A DNA stretch of 64,000 nt from Strigamia acuminata (taxonomy: Eukaryota; Arthropoda; Chilopoda; Geophilomorpha; Linotaeniidae), in contig OX442319.1 in the NCBI GenBank assembly GCA_949358305.1, positions 8,370,001-8,434,000 on the forward strand, read 5' to 3'. Numbering within the stretch: position 1 is the first letter of the stretch; the number at the start of each line of letters is the position of its first letter. Below, piece by piece: positions 53,956 through 64,000 of the stretch. Made by a program: the position numbers and the translations under genes. The notes beneath the pieces are model-generated. The model was not told where the DNA came from. It saw nothing but the letters and a program-made list of their open reading frames with translations, and did no database searches.

Positions 53956-55182
53956 TTAAACTTTAACTGCGTAGAGGGTCAGAAATCCTTCGCTATTTTT
54001 AATAGGTTGTTTATGCTCATTAAAATAATGTTGACAAATTTCCAAAACTTTCATTCCAGCTTCAGTAAAAGCTCTCTTAACCATTTCTGGGCTCAGCTTG
54101 CTTGATGGGAGTACGGCATCCCCTACTTGGTATTCATTACAACCAATGCAATTGAAAAGGGCAAGATATCCTCCCGGACGAACCACGCTGCAGATTCCTT
54201 TGGCACCTTTAAGGTAATCTGCCTCATCTGGATAGCAATCTAAACACAGGCTGGAAACGGCGATGTCAAACTGCCGCATTGGTTGTGGGTGCAGGATGTT
54301 GTCTGCCAAAATGTCGCAGTAAATCACTTCTTTAACGCTTTTTCTAACTCTTTCTTCGATGTATTCAATGTCACTGTGAAATAAAGAGGACATTTATTAG
54401 TTTAGTACGGTTAATTAGGATGAATTAACTTACTCGGTGCCTTCCAGTTGAGCTACGTGCTTAAATTGTTTGGAAAAATCAAAAGCGTCGGGTCCTTTAT
54501 CTACCCAATTTTTCAGTAAGTCGAGGTTTGTTTTCAAAAAATCGGCGCAGTAAACTTCGCACCCGTATCGACTAGCGACGAGAGGAGCTCGCAGTGTGGG
54601 TCCACATCCAACGTCTATCAATGTTTTTCCGTTTAATTTCCCTGTTTGATAAATTTGTGTGAGTCACAAGTGAAATTGAACAGAAATTCAATAAAATCTG
54701 ATCAAATTTCAGTGAATTTCAGTGAATTTCAATAAAATCTGATCAAATTTCAGTGAATTTCAATAAAATCTGATCAAATTTCAGTGAATTTCAATAAAAT
54801 CTGATCAAATTTCACTGAATTTCAGTTAATTTCAATAAAATCTGATCAAAATGCAGTGCATTTCAGTGAATTTCAATAAAATCTGAACAAATTTCAGTGA
54901 ATTTCACTGAATTTCAATAAAATCTGATCAAATTTCAGTGAATTTCACTGAATTTCGATAAAATCTGATCAAATTTCAGTGAATTTCAATAAAATGAACG
55001 TAAGCTCAACCAAAAGGTCAAACAATTTCATTCTTACAAACATTTTCCGAGCACATACCTTCCTGAAACAGGCGATGATAAAACTCCTCGATAAACCACG
55101 AGAATTCAAATTCCTCAACGCAGTAATTAGCATAAGTGTGACCATCAAAACCTTTTTCGTACAGCTTTTTTACTTCGGCCAT
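53956..55182 (-). CDS. NNMT/PNMT/TEMT-family N-methyltransferase A
   Basis: Three exons on the minus strand: 55059-55182, 54434-54641 and 53956-54373 (750 bases, 249 aa), all with GT-AG borders. The N-terminus is MAEVKKLYEKGF...WFIEEFYHRLF. The SAM-binding motif I is TLIDVGCGPTLRAPL, then CADFLKTN. In the third exon FDIAVSSLCLDCYPD and VRPGGYLAL follow. Family members methylate nicotinamide or small amines with S-adenosylmethionine in the cytosol. This copy diverges from B and C (for example SRYGCEV in place of GGYGCEV). It is head to head with B, 508 bp between ATGs. The substrate is unknown. Confidence 0.88.
54680..54995. repeat. 31/41-bp minisatellite in intron 1 of methyltransferase A
   Basis: Units of AATTTCAATAAAATCTGATC + AAATTTCAGTG; spacings alternate between 31 and 41 through gain of one 10-bp TTTCAGTGAA piece. 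Confidence 0.85.
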
Positions 55183-55690
55183 TTTACCAAATGCAACCAA
55201 AAGCAATTGCGAACTACACCTGCAAGTGTAAAAATATATTTCAATCAAAGTTATTAAAGTTATTAAAGTTATTAAGTTTAAACTATCTCTGGACTCCTCC
55301 ATGTTATCAGACAAGGGACTACTGGGGCAGAAAATGTTTTTTTTATGAAATTTGAAAGTATCATTATTCCCTCTTTAACCCGGTGATAGTCATGTATTTT
55401 ACTGAAGCTGAAATACAAATTTTGAAAGTATTGAAATGTATTTGAAAAGTTTCTAAAATTTATTTTAAAAAAAAAACTAAATGCAGTCAAACATTAATTT
55501 ATTAAATTGATTAAAACTGTATCAGTTCAGTAGCAATGTGTTCAGTATCAATTGGGGCAATTAAATGTCATTGATAGCACTTCAATCTTTAGTCTAGGAA
55601 GTGAAAAGGAACAAAGTTCGCACTTTGCACAGATAAAAGTTATTTTACACACAAGTTCACACAAACCGCAAGAGAGTGAAATCGAAAAAC

Positions 55691-56609
55691 ATGGCAGATA
55701 TTAAGAAGTTGTACGAAGACAAGTTTAAGGCCCAGAGTTATGCCGAGTGCTTTATAAAAGAGTCACCATTAGAATACAGATGGTTCATGGAGGATTTTCT
55801 GCATCGTCTCTTCAAAACAGGTAAAACACGAACCAAAATTCCATTTTCATTCTATGCAGGCTGGGTTTTTTCATTTTCCATGATTAATCTCCTAAAATTT
55901 TTTATTGTTACAACGGAATAGGAAAATTAACGGGCAAAACTTTGATAGACGTTGGATGCGGCCCCAACGTCCGAGCCGCGCTCATAGCTGGTGGATACGG
56001 GTGCGAAGTATATTTGGCCGATTTACTGAAAACTAACCGCGATTTCGTGCTCAATTGGCTAGAAAATGGACATGCCGCCTTTGATTTCTCCGCCCAATTT
56101 ACGCACATTGCTCAACTTGAAGGCAATAAGTAAAAAAGAAAAGTTAAACAGTGTACAATGCTTATAATACAATAATATAATTCATTTTGTTTAGTGACAT
56201 TGGGTATTTGGAAGAAAGAGTGAAGAAATGCGTAAAAGAAGTTTTCTTGTGTGACATTATCGCGGATAACCCTCTGCATCCTCGTCCATTGCAGCAATTT
56301 GATATCGTCACGTCCAATTTAGCTTTGGATTGCTATCCCGACCAGACAGAATACATGAAAGGTGCCAAAGCAATCAGCAGCTTGGTGCATCCGGGAGGGT
56401 ACCTCGCCTTTGGGAGTACACTGTATGGTTCATATTACGAAATTGGCGATGAATTAATGCCTAACGCCATTGTGGATGGTGCAACAGTTAAGAGAATATT
56501 TACAGATGCTGGGTTGAAAGTTTTAGAAGTTTGCGAGTATTATTTTACGGGACCAATGGAAGGGACTGATAATAAAGGTTTATGCACTATTTACGCAACC
56601 AAAGTTTAA
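55691..56609 (+). CDS. NNMT/PNMT/TEMT-family N-methyltransferase B
   Basis: Exons 55691-55820, 55922-56129 and 56195-56609 (753 bases, 250 aa); introns of 101 and 65 bp. MADIKKLYEDKFKAQSYAEC...WFMEDFLHRLF, then TLIDVGCGPNVRAALIAGG (SAM motif I), DLLKTNRDFVLNWLENG, FDIVTSNLALDCYPDQTEY and VHPGGYLAFGS. The length equals that of vertebrate NNMT within about 15 residues. All exon borders match those of C, which is a duplicate. The head-to-head promoter region with A (55183-55690) may be bidirectional. A CWC27 3' UTR copy after it supplies an AATAAA at about 56772. Confidence 0.9.
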
Positions 56610-56693
56610 GTCTAAATTGAAAGGCAGCAACAGAAAAATGTTAGATTCATATATTATGTAGTATACATTGTATTGTATTGCTTTATCAAGATA

Positions 56694-56800
56694 CAATCGT
56701 GTTGGAGGGGTCGTGTGTGGGTTAATTTAGCATTCTGGGGATTTGTTCTAAATATAAATGTACTTTATGATTAATAAAAGAATTCTGGTTACAAGAAACA
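56694..56800 (+). repeat. Copy of the CWC27-like 3' UTR
   Basis: AATCGTGTTG...GGTTAATTTAGCATTCTGGG...TTTATGATTAATAAAAG recurs from 51413-51500 with few changes, including the poly(A) signal. Confidence 0.85.
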
Positions 56801-57264
56801 AACAATGCGGTTGTCTTATCATTCTCATAGAAGTTCAGATCAGCTTATGATGTGGTGGCTGATTGAATACGTTTAGCCAGCAGTTGTATACTCAATGCCT
56901 GGACGGCTGTGCCGCTGTTATCAAAGCAAATAACTTTGCAACCAGATATTAAGGTTTATAATCGGAGGTTTTCAATTTTTTTTAATGAAAAGAGCTCGTT
57001 TTCACAATTTTTGTGAGTGGTCAAAATACTTTTGAATCCCAACAAACTGATTTTTTTAGAACAAAATCTGTTTCCGTGAATATTTTTGCCTAATTTCTTT
57101 TAAAATCTATACATTTTGCCTCCCTTAACCAGATATTATTATCAGTTTTAGCCAAGTTCACAACAAAACTAAATGGAGCCAAATACACCAACGCAGGCTG
57201 ATCACTTACCTGCAATACAGGGCACTTAGTACAGCTCTCGCGCAGCTCGTGTTTCTCGTGTGAG

Positions 57265-57482
57265 AGTTCTCTACAAGCCAGCGAGGCGAACGGTCGCTTC
57301 CACGACCGCTCTTCCAAACTGACTAGAATTGCGACCCGAATGATAGACGTGGCGACCATAGCCCAAACTATCTTGTGTCTCTGTGTATTTCGTGGGTTTA
57401 ATTCATCGTGTGTGTTGCGTTCAGCGCCTCGTGGCCTTCGTGGCCCTCCCCTGACCACGTGGCATCCATCCGAACACTCAGA
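57265..57482 (+). repeat. Decayed LTR relic related to E6
   Basis: GCGAGGCGAACGGTCGC...GACCGC, TGTATTTCGTGG, TCGTGTGTGTTGCGT and CCATCCGAACACTCA match the 3' two thirds of the E6 LTR with many changes and deletions. No internal region is attached. Confidence 0.75.
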
Positions 57483-57539
57483 CAACGATCCAAATTCTTC
57501 TAAGCTACATTGTACAAGTATTTACTGTACAAAAGGTCA

Positions 57540-57656
57540 AACAGTTTTATTCTTATAAAACCTCTACAAACCATAAAAATTCAAATTCCTTAACGCAGTA
57601 ATTAGCATAAGTGTGACTATCAAAACCTTTTTCGTACAGCTTTTTTACTTCTGCCA
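57540..57656 (-). pseudogene. Duplicate of methyltransferase A exon 1
   Basis: Minus-strand MAEVKKLYEKGFDSHTYANY and following residues match the first exon of A. Exons 2-3 are absent. It shows that the duplication that made C also copied the start of A and the shared promoter region. Confidence 0.8.
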
Positions 57657-57989
57657 TTTTTCGAAATACAACCAAAACCAAATGAGAACTAAACCTGCAA
57701 GTGTAAAAATGTATTGGAATGAATCAATTACAGAAAGTTGAACTTTGAGTTTTCAACTATCTCTGGACTCCTCCATTTTATCAGACAAGGGACTACTGGG
57801 TCAGAAAATGTTTTTTCTAAGAAATTTGAAGGTATCATGTGTTCAGTATCAATTGAGGCAATTAAATGTCATTTATATCACTTTAATCATTAGTCTAGGA
57901 ACTGAAAAGGAATAAAGTTCACACTTTGCCCAGATAAGTTATTTTACACACAAGTTCACATAAATCGCAAAAGAGTAACATCGAAAAAC

Positions 57990-60004
57990 ATGGCAGATAT
58001 TAAGAAGTTGTACGAAGACAAGTTTCAGGCCGAGACTTATGCTGCAACGTATGTAGAAGATTCAAAATTAGAATACAGATGGTTCATGGAGGAATTTCTG
58101 CATGGTCTGTTCAAAACAGGTAAAACACTAGCCAATACAATATTCCATTTTCATGCTGTAGTGAGCCCAATATTTAATGTTAAAACTAATCACTAAACTC
58201 TGACTTCACTGATGCCGCGAAGGGACTTATCCTACACTTAATTTCTATTTAATTAAATGCTCAACTAACTTCTAATCTTAAATCTGAGGGAGAAATTCAA
58301 TGAAGATACCTGAATTTCTCAAAATAACAATACTTTTCTTCTTTAAACTTAAAGGAATTCTCTCAATAAAATACAAGATAAAACAAATTAACCATTAAAA
58401 TTATACATGAATGACTAAACACTTTAAATGAATGAAGATAATAAAAATGGCGTCGACTACGATCTCTTGTCGTTGGCGACTAAAATGGCGGTACTCGCGT
58501 CTCACTCGTCCGCTTCTCTCGACACTCGTCTCGAAACTTGGATCGGCATCCGTAAACACCGAAAATGGACAAGTTTCCGTAACTTCAATGCTGAATCAAA
58601 TTCGGACACAATTCCGATCTGACGGGAATTTCGCTTACCATAAAGGGAATTCACTTCGCGACTTCACGAAACGTTATCGCAACGTGACAAATTTCAAGTG
58701 ACAAATTTGACGATAAAAATCTCTCCAGTCGGTCGTGACTGGCAAGACAAATTTGTCTTGCCAGTCACGACCAATCCCGGTTGGCAAGATAAAATCCCGC
58801 TGCTGGCTTGGTCCAACAGAAAGACAAAATATCTCACAACATCAATTGCAGTTGTTGCAAGAAAGGAATCTCGTGTTAACCGTATGTTAACACAAGAATG
58901 AGCCAAAGTTCTGGCAAGGAGTCACAAATTACACAAAGAAGTTTCTAGGTTTTTCAGAGGTAATTTTTGGTGACTTTTCATGACTGGAACTGGATTTTGA
59001 CTGAGGAGTTTCCACTCCTCACAGGAAGCATTTCCTGTTAAAAAAAGCTTGTGGGCTGGTTGCCCTGGCAACCCCCCACATGTTTCTAAGTTGTGTCTGA
59101 CTTCCTCAACTAGACACGAAAAATAAACATAAAAATATAAAACTAAATTTAGACACATTCCTGATAAGGGAAAAATTACTTTAACCCTTTGGTGACCAAC
59201 AGGGTCACCACACTGCTATGCAGGCTGGGTTCAAAGTTTTAATAACTTTTAAAAAAAAATTTTCTTTTTTATTTTCCAAGGTTAATCTTCTAAAACTTTT
59301 TATTCTTACAATTCAATAGGAAAATTGACGGGCAAAACTTTGATAGACGTTGGATGCGGCCCCACGGTCCGAGCTCCGGTCATAGCTGGTGGATACGGAT
59401 GCGAAGTATATATGGCCGATTTACTGAAAAAAAACCGCGATTTCGTGCTCAATTGGCTAGAAAATGGACATGCCGCCTTTGATTACTCTGCCCAATTTGC
59501 GTACATTGCTGAACTTGAAGGCAATAGGTAAAAAAAAATTAAACAGTGTGCAATGTTTATAATATAATAATATAATTCATTTTGTTTAGTGACATTGGGT
59601 ATTTGGAAGAAAGAGTGAAGAAATGCGTAAAAGAAGTTTTGTTTTGTGACGTTACGGCAGATAACCCTCTGCATCCTCGTCCATTGCAGCAGTTTGATAT
59701 CGTCACGTTGAGTTTTCTTTTGGATTGCTATCCCGACCAGACAGAATACATGAAAGCTGCCAAAGCAATCAGCAGCTTGGTCCGTCCGGGAGGGTACCTC
59801 GCCTGTGGGAGTTCAATGTTTGGTTCCTATTACCAAATTGGTGATGAAAAACTGCCTGCCGCAAGCCTGGATGGTCCAACACTTAAGAAAGTATTTACTG
59901 CTGCTGGGTTGAAAGTTTTAGAAGTTTGCGAGTATTATTTTACGGGGCCAATGGAAGGGACTGATGATAAAGGTTTATGCACTCTTTTTGCAACCAAAGT
60001 TTAA
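57990..60004 (+). CDS. NNMT/PNMT/TEMT-family N-methyltransferase C
   Basis: Exons 57990-58119, 59320-59527 and 59590-60004: 753 bases, 250 aa, the same exon lengths as B. The N-terminus is MADIKKLYEDKFQAETYAAT. SAM motif I is TLIDVGCGPTVRAPVIAGG; FDIVTLSFLLDCYPDQTEY and VRPGGYLACGS follow. Intron 1 is 1200 bp, against 101 bp in B, because of an insertion (58157-59212). No damage to the coding sequence is seen. Poly(A) signal at 60127. Likely the same or a neighbouring amine substrate as B. Confidence 0.88.
58157..59212. mobile_element. Insertion in intron 1 of methyltransferase C, solo-LTR-like
   Basis: TGTAGTGAGC...GGTCACCACA, about 1056 bp, absent from the paralogous intron of B, where flanking ATGCAGGCTGGG is continuous. 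Short TGC repeats flank it as a possible duplication. The ends fit an LTR in either direction; no coding region or second copy is seen, so the class is tentative. Confidence 0.55.
58731..58772. repeat. 42-bp perfect palindrome
   Basis: Left half GGTCGTGACTGGCAAGACAA + A; the right half is its exact complement with no loop. Lies inside the intron insertion. Confidence 0.9.
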
Positions 60005-60344
60005 GTCTAAATTGAAAGGCAGCAACAGAAAAATGTTAGATTGAAATATTATGTAGTATACATTGTATTGCTTTATCAAGATATTAAGTCGCTTTGTACT
60101 CTTATAGCTTTGATTGTAACAGGTTTAATAAAGTCTAGTGTTGGTTTAACTACAACACCGCTTGCTTATTTAGTATTCAAACATAAATCCCGTAGATAAC
60201 GACGCCAATTTACATTCCACCCGTTCCGCCTTAATTTGTGAGTTGCGGTCGGTCGCCTCACGGCCAGGGGAGGATTATTGGGCGTTTGGACACCATTCAC
60301 GATTAAGAACAACACAGAGAACACACAGTTTGGATTGATTATAT

Positions 60345-60780
60345 CCTTCTTGGGAATGGTTACTTATTATGTTTTTTTTTGGTCCGCATATGTCTCATGT
60401 TGCGGCCCCTCTCTATCAGTTACTTCAGAAAGACCAGCCATGGCAATGGTCAGCCGCACAGGCAGCCTTTCACAGGATCAAAGTTATTCCTGCCTCTGCT
60501 AACGTTCTAACATTTTATGACAGTCACAAACCACTGGTCTTAATATGTGACGTCTCCTCATGGTTTAGAAGCCGTTCTGGCTCACCAATTGGACACTGGT
60601 CTTGAACGTCCGGTCGCTTTTGCTTCGAGGACTTTGTCTTCTGCCGAGAAAAATTATTCTCAGCTTGACAAGGAGGCAGCGGCGATAATTTCTAAAGATC
60701 ATGTGGTTTACCAATTGCAGCTTCCTTTGGATATTTTTGTCATTCGTCACATTAATCATCTTCAAAAATATTGAGATGAA
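60345..60780 (+). pseudogene. Gypsy pol relic (RT end and RNase H)
   Basis: Pieces in several frames: FLGMVTYY, HVAAPLYQLLQKDQPWQW, ANVLTFYDSHKPLVLICD, PVAFASRTLSSAEKNYSQLD. These are the RT/RNase H junction and RNase H of a Ty3/Gypsy element, with at least three frame shifts. Confidence 0.8.
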
Positions 60781-60934
60781 AATGAGCACTTACGGTATCT
60801 ATGCGGTTAAAAAGACTCAGTGAGGGAGGATCAGTAAGTTGTCGATCTGCCGGCACGTCCACAACAGGAGAGAAGACCACCCGAGAGAAATTTAAAGACT
60901 ATACAAAATAAGTTGATTTTGTGGGGGGAGAAGT

Positions 60935-61110
60935 TGTAATGTATTCCCATAACAGTATTCATACGTATTTAATATATTGCTATTTAGGCCTTTTGGATTG
61001 TTGTAGTACAGTTGCCAAGAAACGAATCTTTGGCAACTTCTTACTATTGTTCTATCGAATAAATCAGTTACCTTGTCAAGTCAAATTTTTATTGCTCCTC
61101 AAAACACACA
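60935..61110 (+). repeat. 3' LTR of the Gypsy relic
   Basis: TGTAATGTATT...AAAACACACA, 176 bp, preceded by a GTGGGGGGAGAAG purine tract and containing AATAAA near 61060. Confidence 0.6.
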
Positions 61111-61159
61111 AATTAGAATGTGAAGATTGAGGATTGAGGATTCCAACCAGCATGGAATT

Positions 61160-61212
61160 CATAACAAGACATTATTATGCATTCTCGTGACCAAAACCGG
61201 GGTGCTAAAATT
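61160..61212 (+). pseudogene. Fragment of a CDK9-like gene
   Basis: ACAAGACATTATTATGCATT and CTCGTGACCAAAACCGGGGT + GCTAAAA match 52312-52381 of the CDK9-like gene, minus about 21 bases covering the HRDLKPEN codons. Confidence 0.7.
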
Positions 61213-61214
61213 CA

Positions 61215-62800
61215 ATTGGCCACCATTTTAGCGATACCAGCCAAATGGAAATGTTTATTAAACAAGGGGAAAGCTCCATTGGTGGAGGAAAGAGTGACCA
61301 AAAAATGTTGTCTGAAATGAGTGTTGGAGTGAGAGTGAGGGCTGAATACTCAGGATGGTTATGTTTTGTTAATGTCATAATCAGTTTCTGTCCTCGTTTT
61401 TTTGTTAAATAAATGAGTTTGATCAGGATGCTTTGCCCCGGTGCCCCTACAAACCTTCTCGGGACGCAAATAAGTCCAAATTTTTACAAATTCTAAACAT
61501 TTCGAACCAACAACAGTCTCAAGTCGTGGTATCCTCTTTGCCAGCCACGTTAGTTAAGTACACATTCCCCGCATACAGTTTGTTGCCACCCCGTCCCAGG
61601 AGATCCACCCGGACCAGAAGTTCTACCCGGACCAGGACGACTTCGTCTGCACCCGCTGCTAGAACATGTGAAGCGAAGTGACAGTAACCAGTCGTGGTCG
61701 CCTAGTAACGCCCGTGACAATATGCAACCGCTTTGGCAACGTCGTCGTACTGGAATGAAGTGGTAAGCCGCCGGGACTTGGGTGGCGTGGAATAGGAGTC
61801 ATTTTTTTAAATTTACGAGCATTTTTTTAGCAGTTTTTACGCCAACAAAAGTGTTTGATGGAATATTACATCAATCTGATACATTGTTGTGGTCAATAGG
61901 TGACTTACGTTTTAACAATCAAATGCTAACAATGCTAATGTTAACAATATCACGCATTTCAATTGTTGTTGTTGTCAGAATTAATGTTGTTAATTTAATA
62001 TTCCATTTCTCTCCATTAGATTTCGAATCCAGACTGGTGTTTATTGGCTGTGGTTGTCAGGTTTCTTGGTCTAACATCTACAACCAAGACATCACACTGT
62101 AAACATTGGTAACCGTGTCACAATAGTCCATTGGTTAAGGACAACAATTTTAGACCTACTGTACTTTCTTCTTACTTAGTGTTTTGCAGTCGCTTTATAA
62201 AGAATTACCATTGATTTTGTTGGTTTAAAGTAATTTCTAACATTAATTTTAATACAAGGAAATTAAGCCTAAGCTTGCAACAATTAGAAATACTGCCAAC
62301 AATAATTACTACAATTTGCCAAATGACTGCAGCCATGCAAGCAATTTGAAATAAATAGAGACAAAATGGAAATAAGAGCAATGTGCAGGACCACACCAAG
62401 ACCTAAACCTTAGACAGCAAGATTATTTTTGAAGCAAAAAAGACCAATCATAACCACCATGCAAGCACGAACTTGCCTATAAGTTTGCCTACTTAGAGTC
62501 GAGCCTGCAGTGCCCAATAATTTCAAGCCGGAAGTCCAAGTGCCCATGACTACCAGTTTATTCTACCAAATATTTATTCTTTATTTTTAGGCGTCATAAG
62601 TGCAGAGTTCAAATTTATGAAGGACAACAATTTACTCCCTACAGTCAACTTTACAGTCAACGTTTTAATTAAATGCCCAAAACGCCATAAGGCTAGTACT
62701 TTTTTAAGATTTTGTTTTCTAGATTTTTGTTAATTTTTTAATTTTGTTTTAGGAAAGTGTTAAAAGGACAGTTTATCGCTACATTAAACCTGTAAATAAC
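61215..62800. other. Spacer without recognised gene
   Basis: AT-rich. A short Pro/Arg/Thr-rich frame near 61570-61680 has no recognisable family. Nothing else is supported. Confidence 0.4.
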
Positions 62801-63161
62801 TAACAAGGGGAGCACATGAATAACACACTCACAGATTGTTGTCATATTAAACAAGAAGGATTGTTATATCATGCTGAATGAGACCCTAAAGTTATTTCAT
62901 TCCATAAACAGCCAACAATGCAAACAATGAGCTGAAAGTTGGCACTATTTTGTCTGTGTATACATCCAATCTGAGCAATCAGGCCTAGTGTATGAATACG
63001 ATAAACAACAGTTGCTAGGTAAAAAGTAGTTCCAAGATCCAAGTTGAATTTTATCATTTGATATTCAATGATGTCATTTCATCATTTGAGATTTAATGAT
63101 GTCATGACATCAGAATTTTGTTTACCAACATGACTGTCTTCATGAAGACAACAATAGTTTG

Positions 63162-63235
63162 TAGTGGTGGTCCAGTGGTTAAGGCAATGGACTAGGAATC
63201 TTTCTACACAGGTTCAAATCCTGATGTGTTTGAAA
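63162..63235 (+). repeat. tRNA-Ser-like sequence, left arm
   Basis: Starts GTAGTGGTGGTCCAGTGGTT with an A box (TGGTCCAGTGG), then AAGGCAATGGACTAGGAATC and a B box GGTTCAAATCC. It resembles tRNA-Ser up to the T arm, but the 3' acceptor half does not pair, so it is a pseudo-tRNA or SINE head. Confidence 0.7.
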
Positions 63236-63404
63236 ATTTTTACTCCTATTTTTTAAATTTTTTTTGCAGTAATTTTAATGTTTGTAATTTTATGTTTGTT
63301 AAAAAATTAAAATTAATTAATTATTAAAGTTTTCTAAAAACAAACATAAAATTACAAACATTAAAATTACTGCTAAAAAAATTAAAAAACAAAAGTAAAA
63401 ATTT

Positions 63405-63477
63405 TCACAGACAGCAGGATTTGAACCTGTGTGGAAAGATTCCTAGTCCATTGCCTTAACCACTGGACCACCACTAC
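63405..63477 (-). repeat. tRNA-Ser-like sequence, right arm
   Basis: The mirror copy on the minus strand, with the same A and B boxes and small differences at the 3' end (CCTGCTGTCTGTG). Confidence 0.7.
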
Positions 63478-63836
63478 AAACTACTATTGTCTTCATGAAG
63501 ACAGTCATGTTGGTGAATAAAGTTGTGATGTCATATGTCATGAGATATCAAATGATGAAATGACCTCATTGAATATCAAATGATAAAATTCAACTTGGAT
63601 CTTGGAACTACTTTTTACCTAGCAACTGTTGTTTATCGTATTCATACACTAGGCCTGATTGCTCAGATTGGATGTATACACAGACAAAATAGTGCCAACT
63701 TTCAGCTCATTGTTTGCATTGTTGGCTGTTTATGGAATGAAATAACTTTAGGGTCTCATTCAGCATGATATAACAATTCTTCTTGTTTAATATGACAACA
63801 ATCTGTGAGTGTGTTATTCATGTGCTCCCCTTGTAA

Positions 63837-63989
63837 GTTGGCTGTCCAGTCTGAGTGTATTATGATCTTTATAACAGTAGGTACCGGTAAGTGTTCTTTT
63901 GCAATTAGGACTGCCAGTTCCTGTCCCATTAATCTATTGTCATTTACTGACAGATTATAAACTGCGCCTAGGGTCTCAAGCGGTAACAA
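63837..63989 (-). pseudogene. Coding remnant of unknown family
   Basis: Minus-strand frame with LGAVYNLSVNDNRLMGQELA and IKIIIHSDWTAN, conserved-looking but not recognised. It stays open up to the palindromic element, which appears to interrupt it. Confidence 0.35.
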
Positions 63990-64000
63990 ACGTACCCCGT

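Larger units (their letters stand above)
62805..63833. mobile_element. 1-kb near-perfect palindromic element with TAA duplication
   Basis: Arms of about 495 bp (62805-63300 and 63339-63833) are reverse complements with few mismatches, separated by about 38 AT-rich bases. TAA flanks both ends (62802-62804 and 63834-63836). Termini CAAGGGGAGCACATGAATAA. Each arm carries a tRNA-like sequence. A foldback/MITE-type element; the 3-bp TAA duplication recalls PIF/Harbinger. Confidence 0.85.

Noticed and set aside
61433-61681. 82-aa Pro/Arg/Thr-rich ORF
   Set aside because: Low complexity, no family, no promoter or poly(A) evidence.

Overview
The window reads as nuclear DNA of an invertebrate animal. 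It has spliced genes with short GT-AG introns, AATAAA poly(A) signals, TATA promoters, Ty3/Gypsy and BEL/Pao retrotransposons, a LINE 3' end and MITEs. The host genes (LIN-41/TRIM71-like, FCP1-like, CWC27-like, CDK9-like, capping-enzyme copies, an NNMT/PNMT-family cluster) are animal families. I cannot fix the phylum from sequence alone.

Layout. 1-4657: a minus-strand Gypsy element (E1, running off the left edge) inserted in the 5' LTR of a short non-autonomous plus-strand element (E2). 4661-6188: a 188/178-bp satellite array. 6190-6618: a Harbinger-like MITE. 6971-9489: a two-exon LIN-41-like NHL gene with an in-frame stop, and a minisatellite in its intron. 9917-10534: a short gene derived from the mRNA capping guanylyltransferase. 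10776-29480: a three-deep nest of young LTR elements. E5 (16355-20827) sits inside pol of E4 (11183-27709), and E4 sits inside the internally deleted E3; all three have identifiable target-site duplications. 29545-30740: a BEL/Pao relic. 31581-32095: a MITE. 32249-42257: an intronless FCP1-type phosphatase gene split by element E6 (33022-41787). 42.3-48.1 kb: an actin relic, two capping-enzyme pseudogenes and a tandem duplication. 50.1-53.2 kb: intact intronless CWC27-like and CDK9-like genes. 53.9-60.0 kb: three methyltransferase genes, arranged head to head and duplicated. 60.3-61.1 kb: a Gypsy relic. 62805-63833: a 1-kb near-perfect palindrome carrying a tRNA-like sequence in each arm.

Most notable points. 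(1) The CDK9-like kinase (PITALRE-type) carries a C-terminal stretch resembling motifs IV-V of the capping guanylyltransferase. It shares the locus with degenerate capping-enzyme copies, an FCP1-like CTD phosphatase and a spliceosomal cyclophilin, all of which act around the RNA polymerase II CTD or nascent mRNA. (2) In E6, pol breaks off inside RNase H and continues in frame into an unrelated GC-richer domain of about 435 residues with a four-cysteine ribbon; it has no integrase. (3) E4 carries a long third ORF after pol with no envelope features. (4) E4 and E6 both have textbook -1 frameshift signals between gag and pol, each a slippery heptamer followed by a hairpin at the right spacing.
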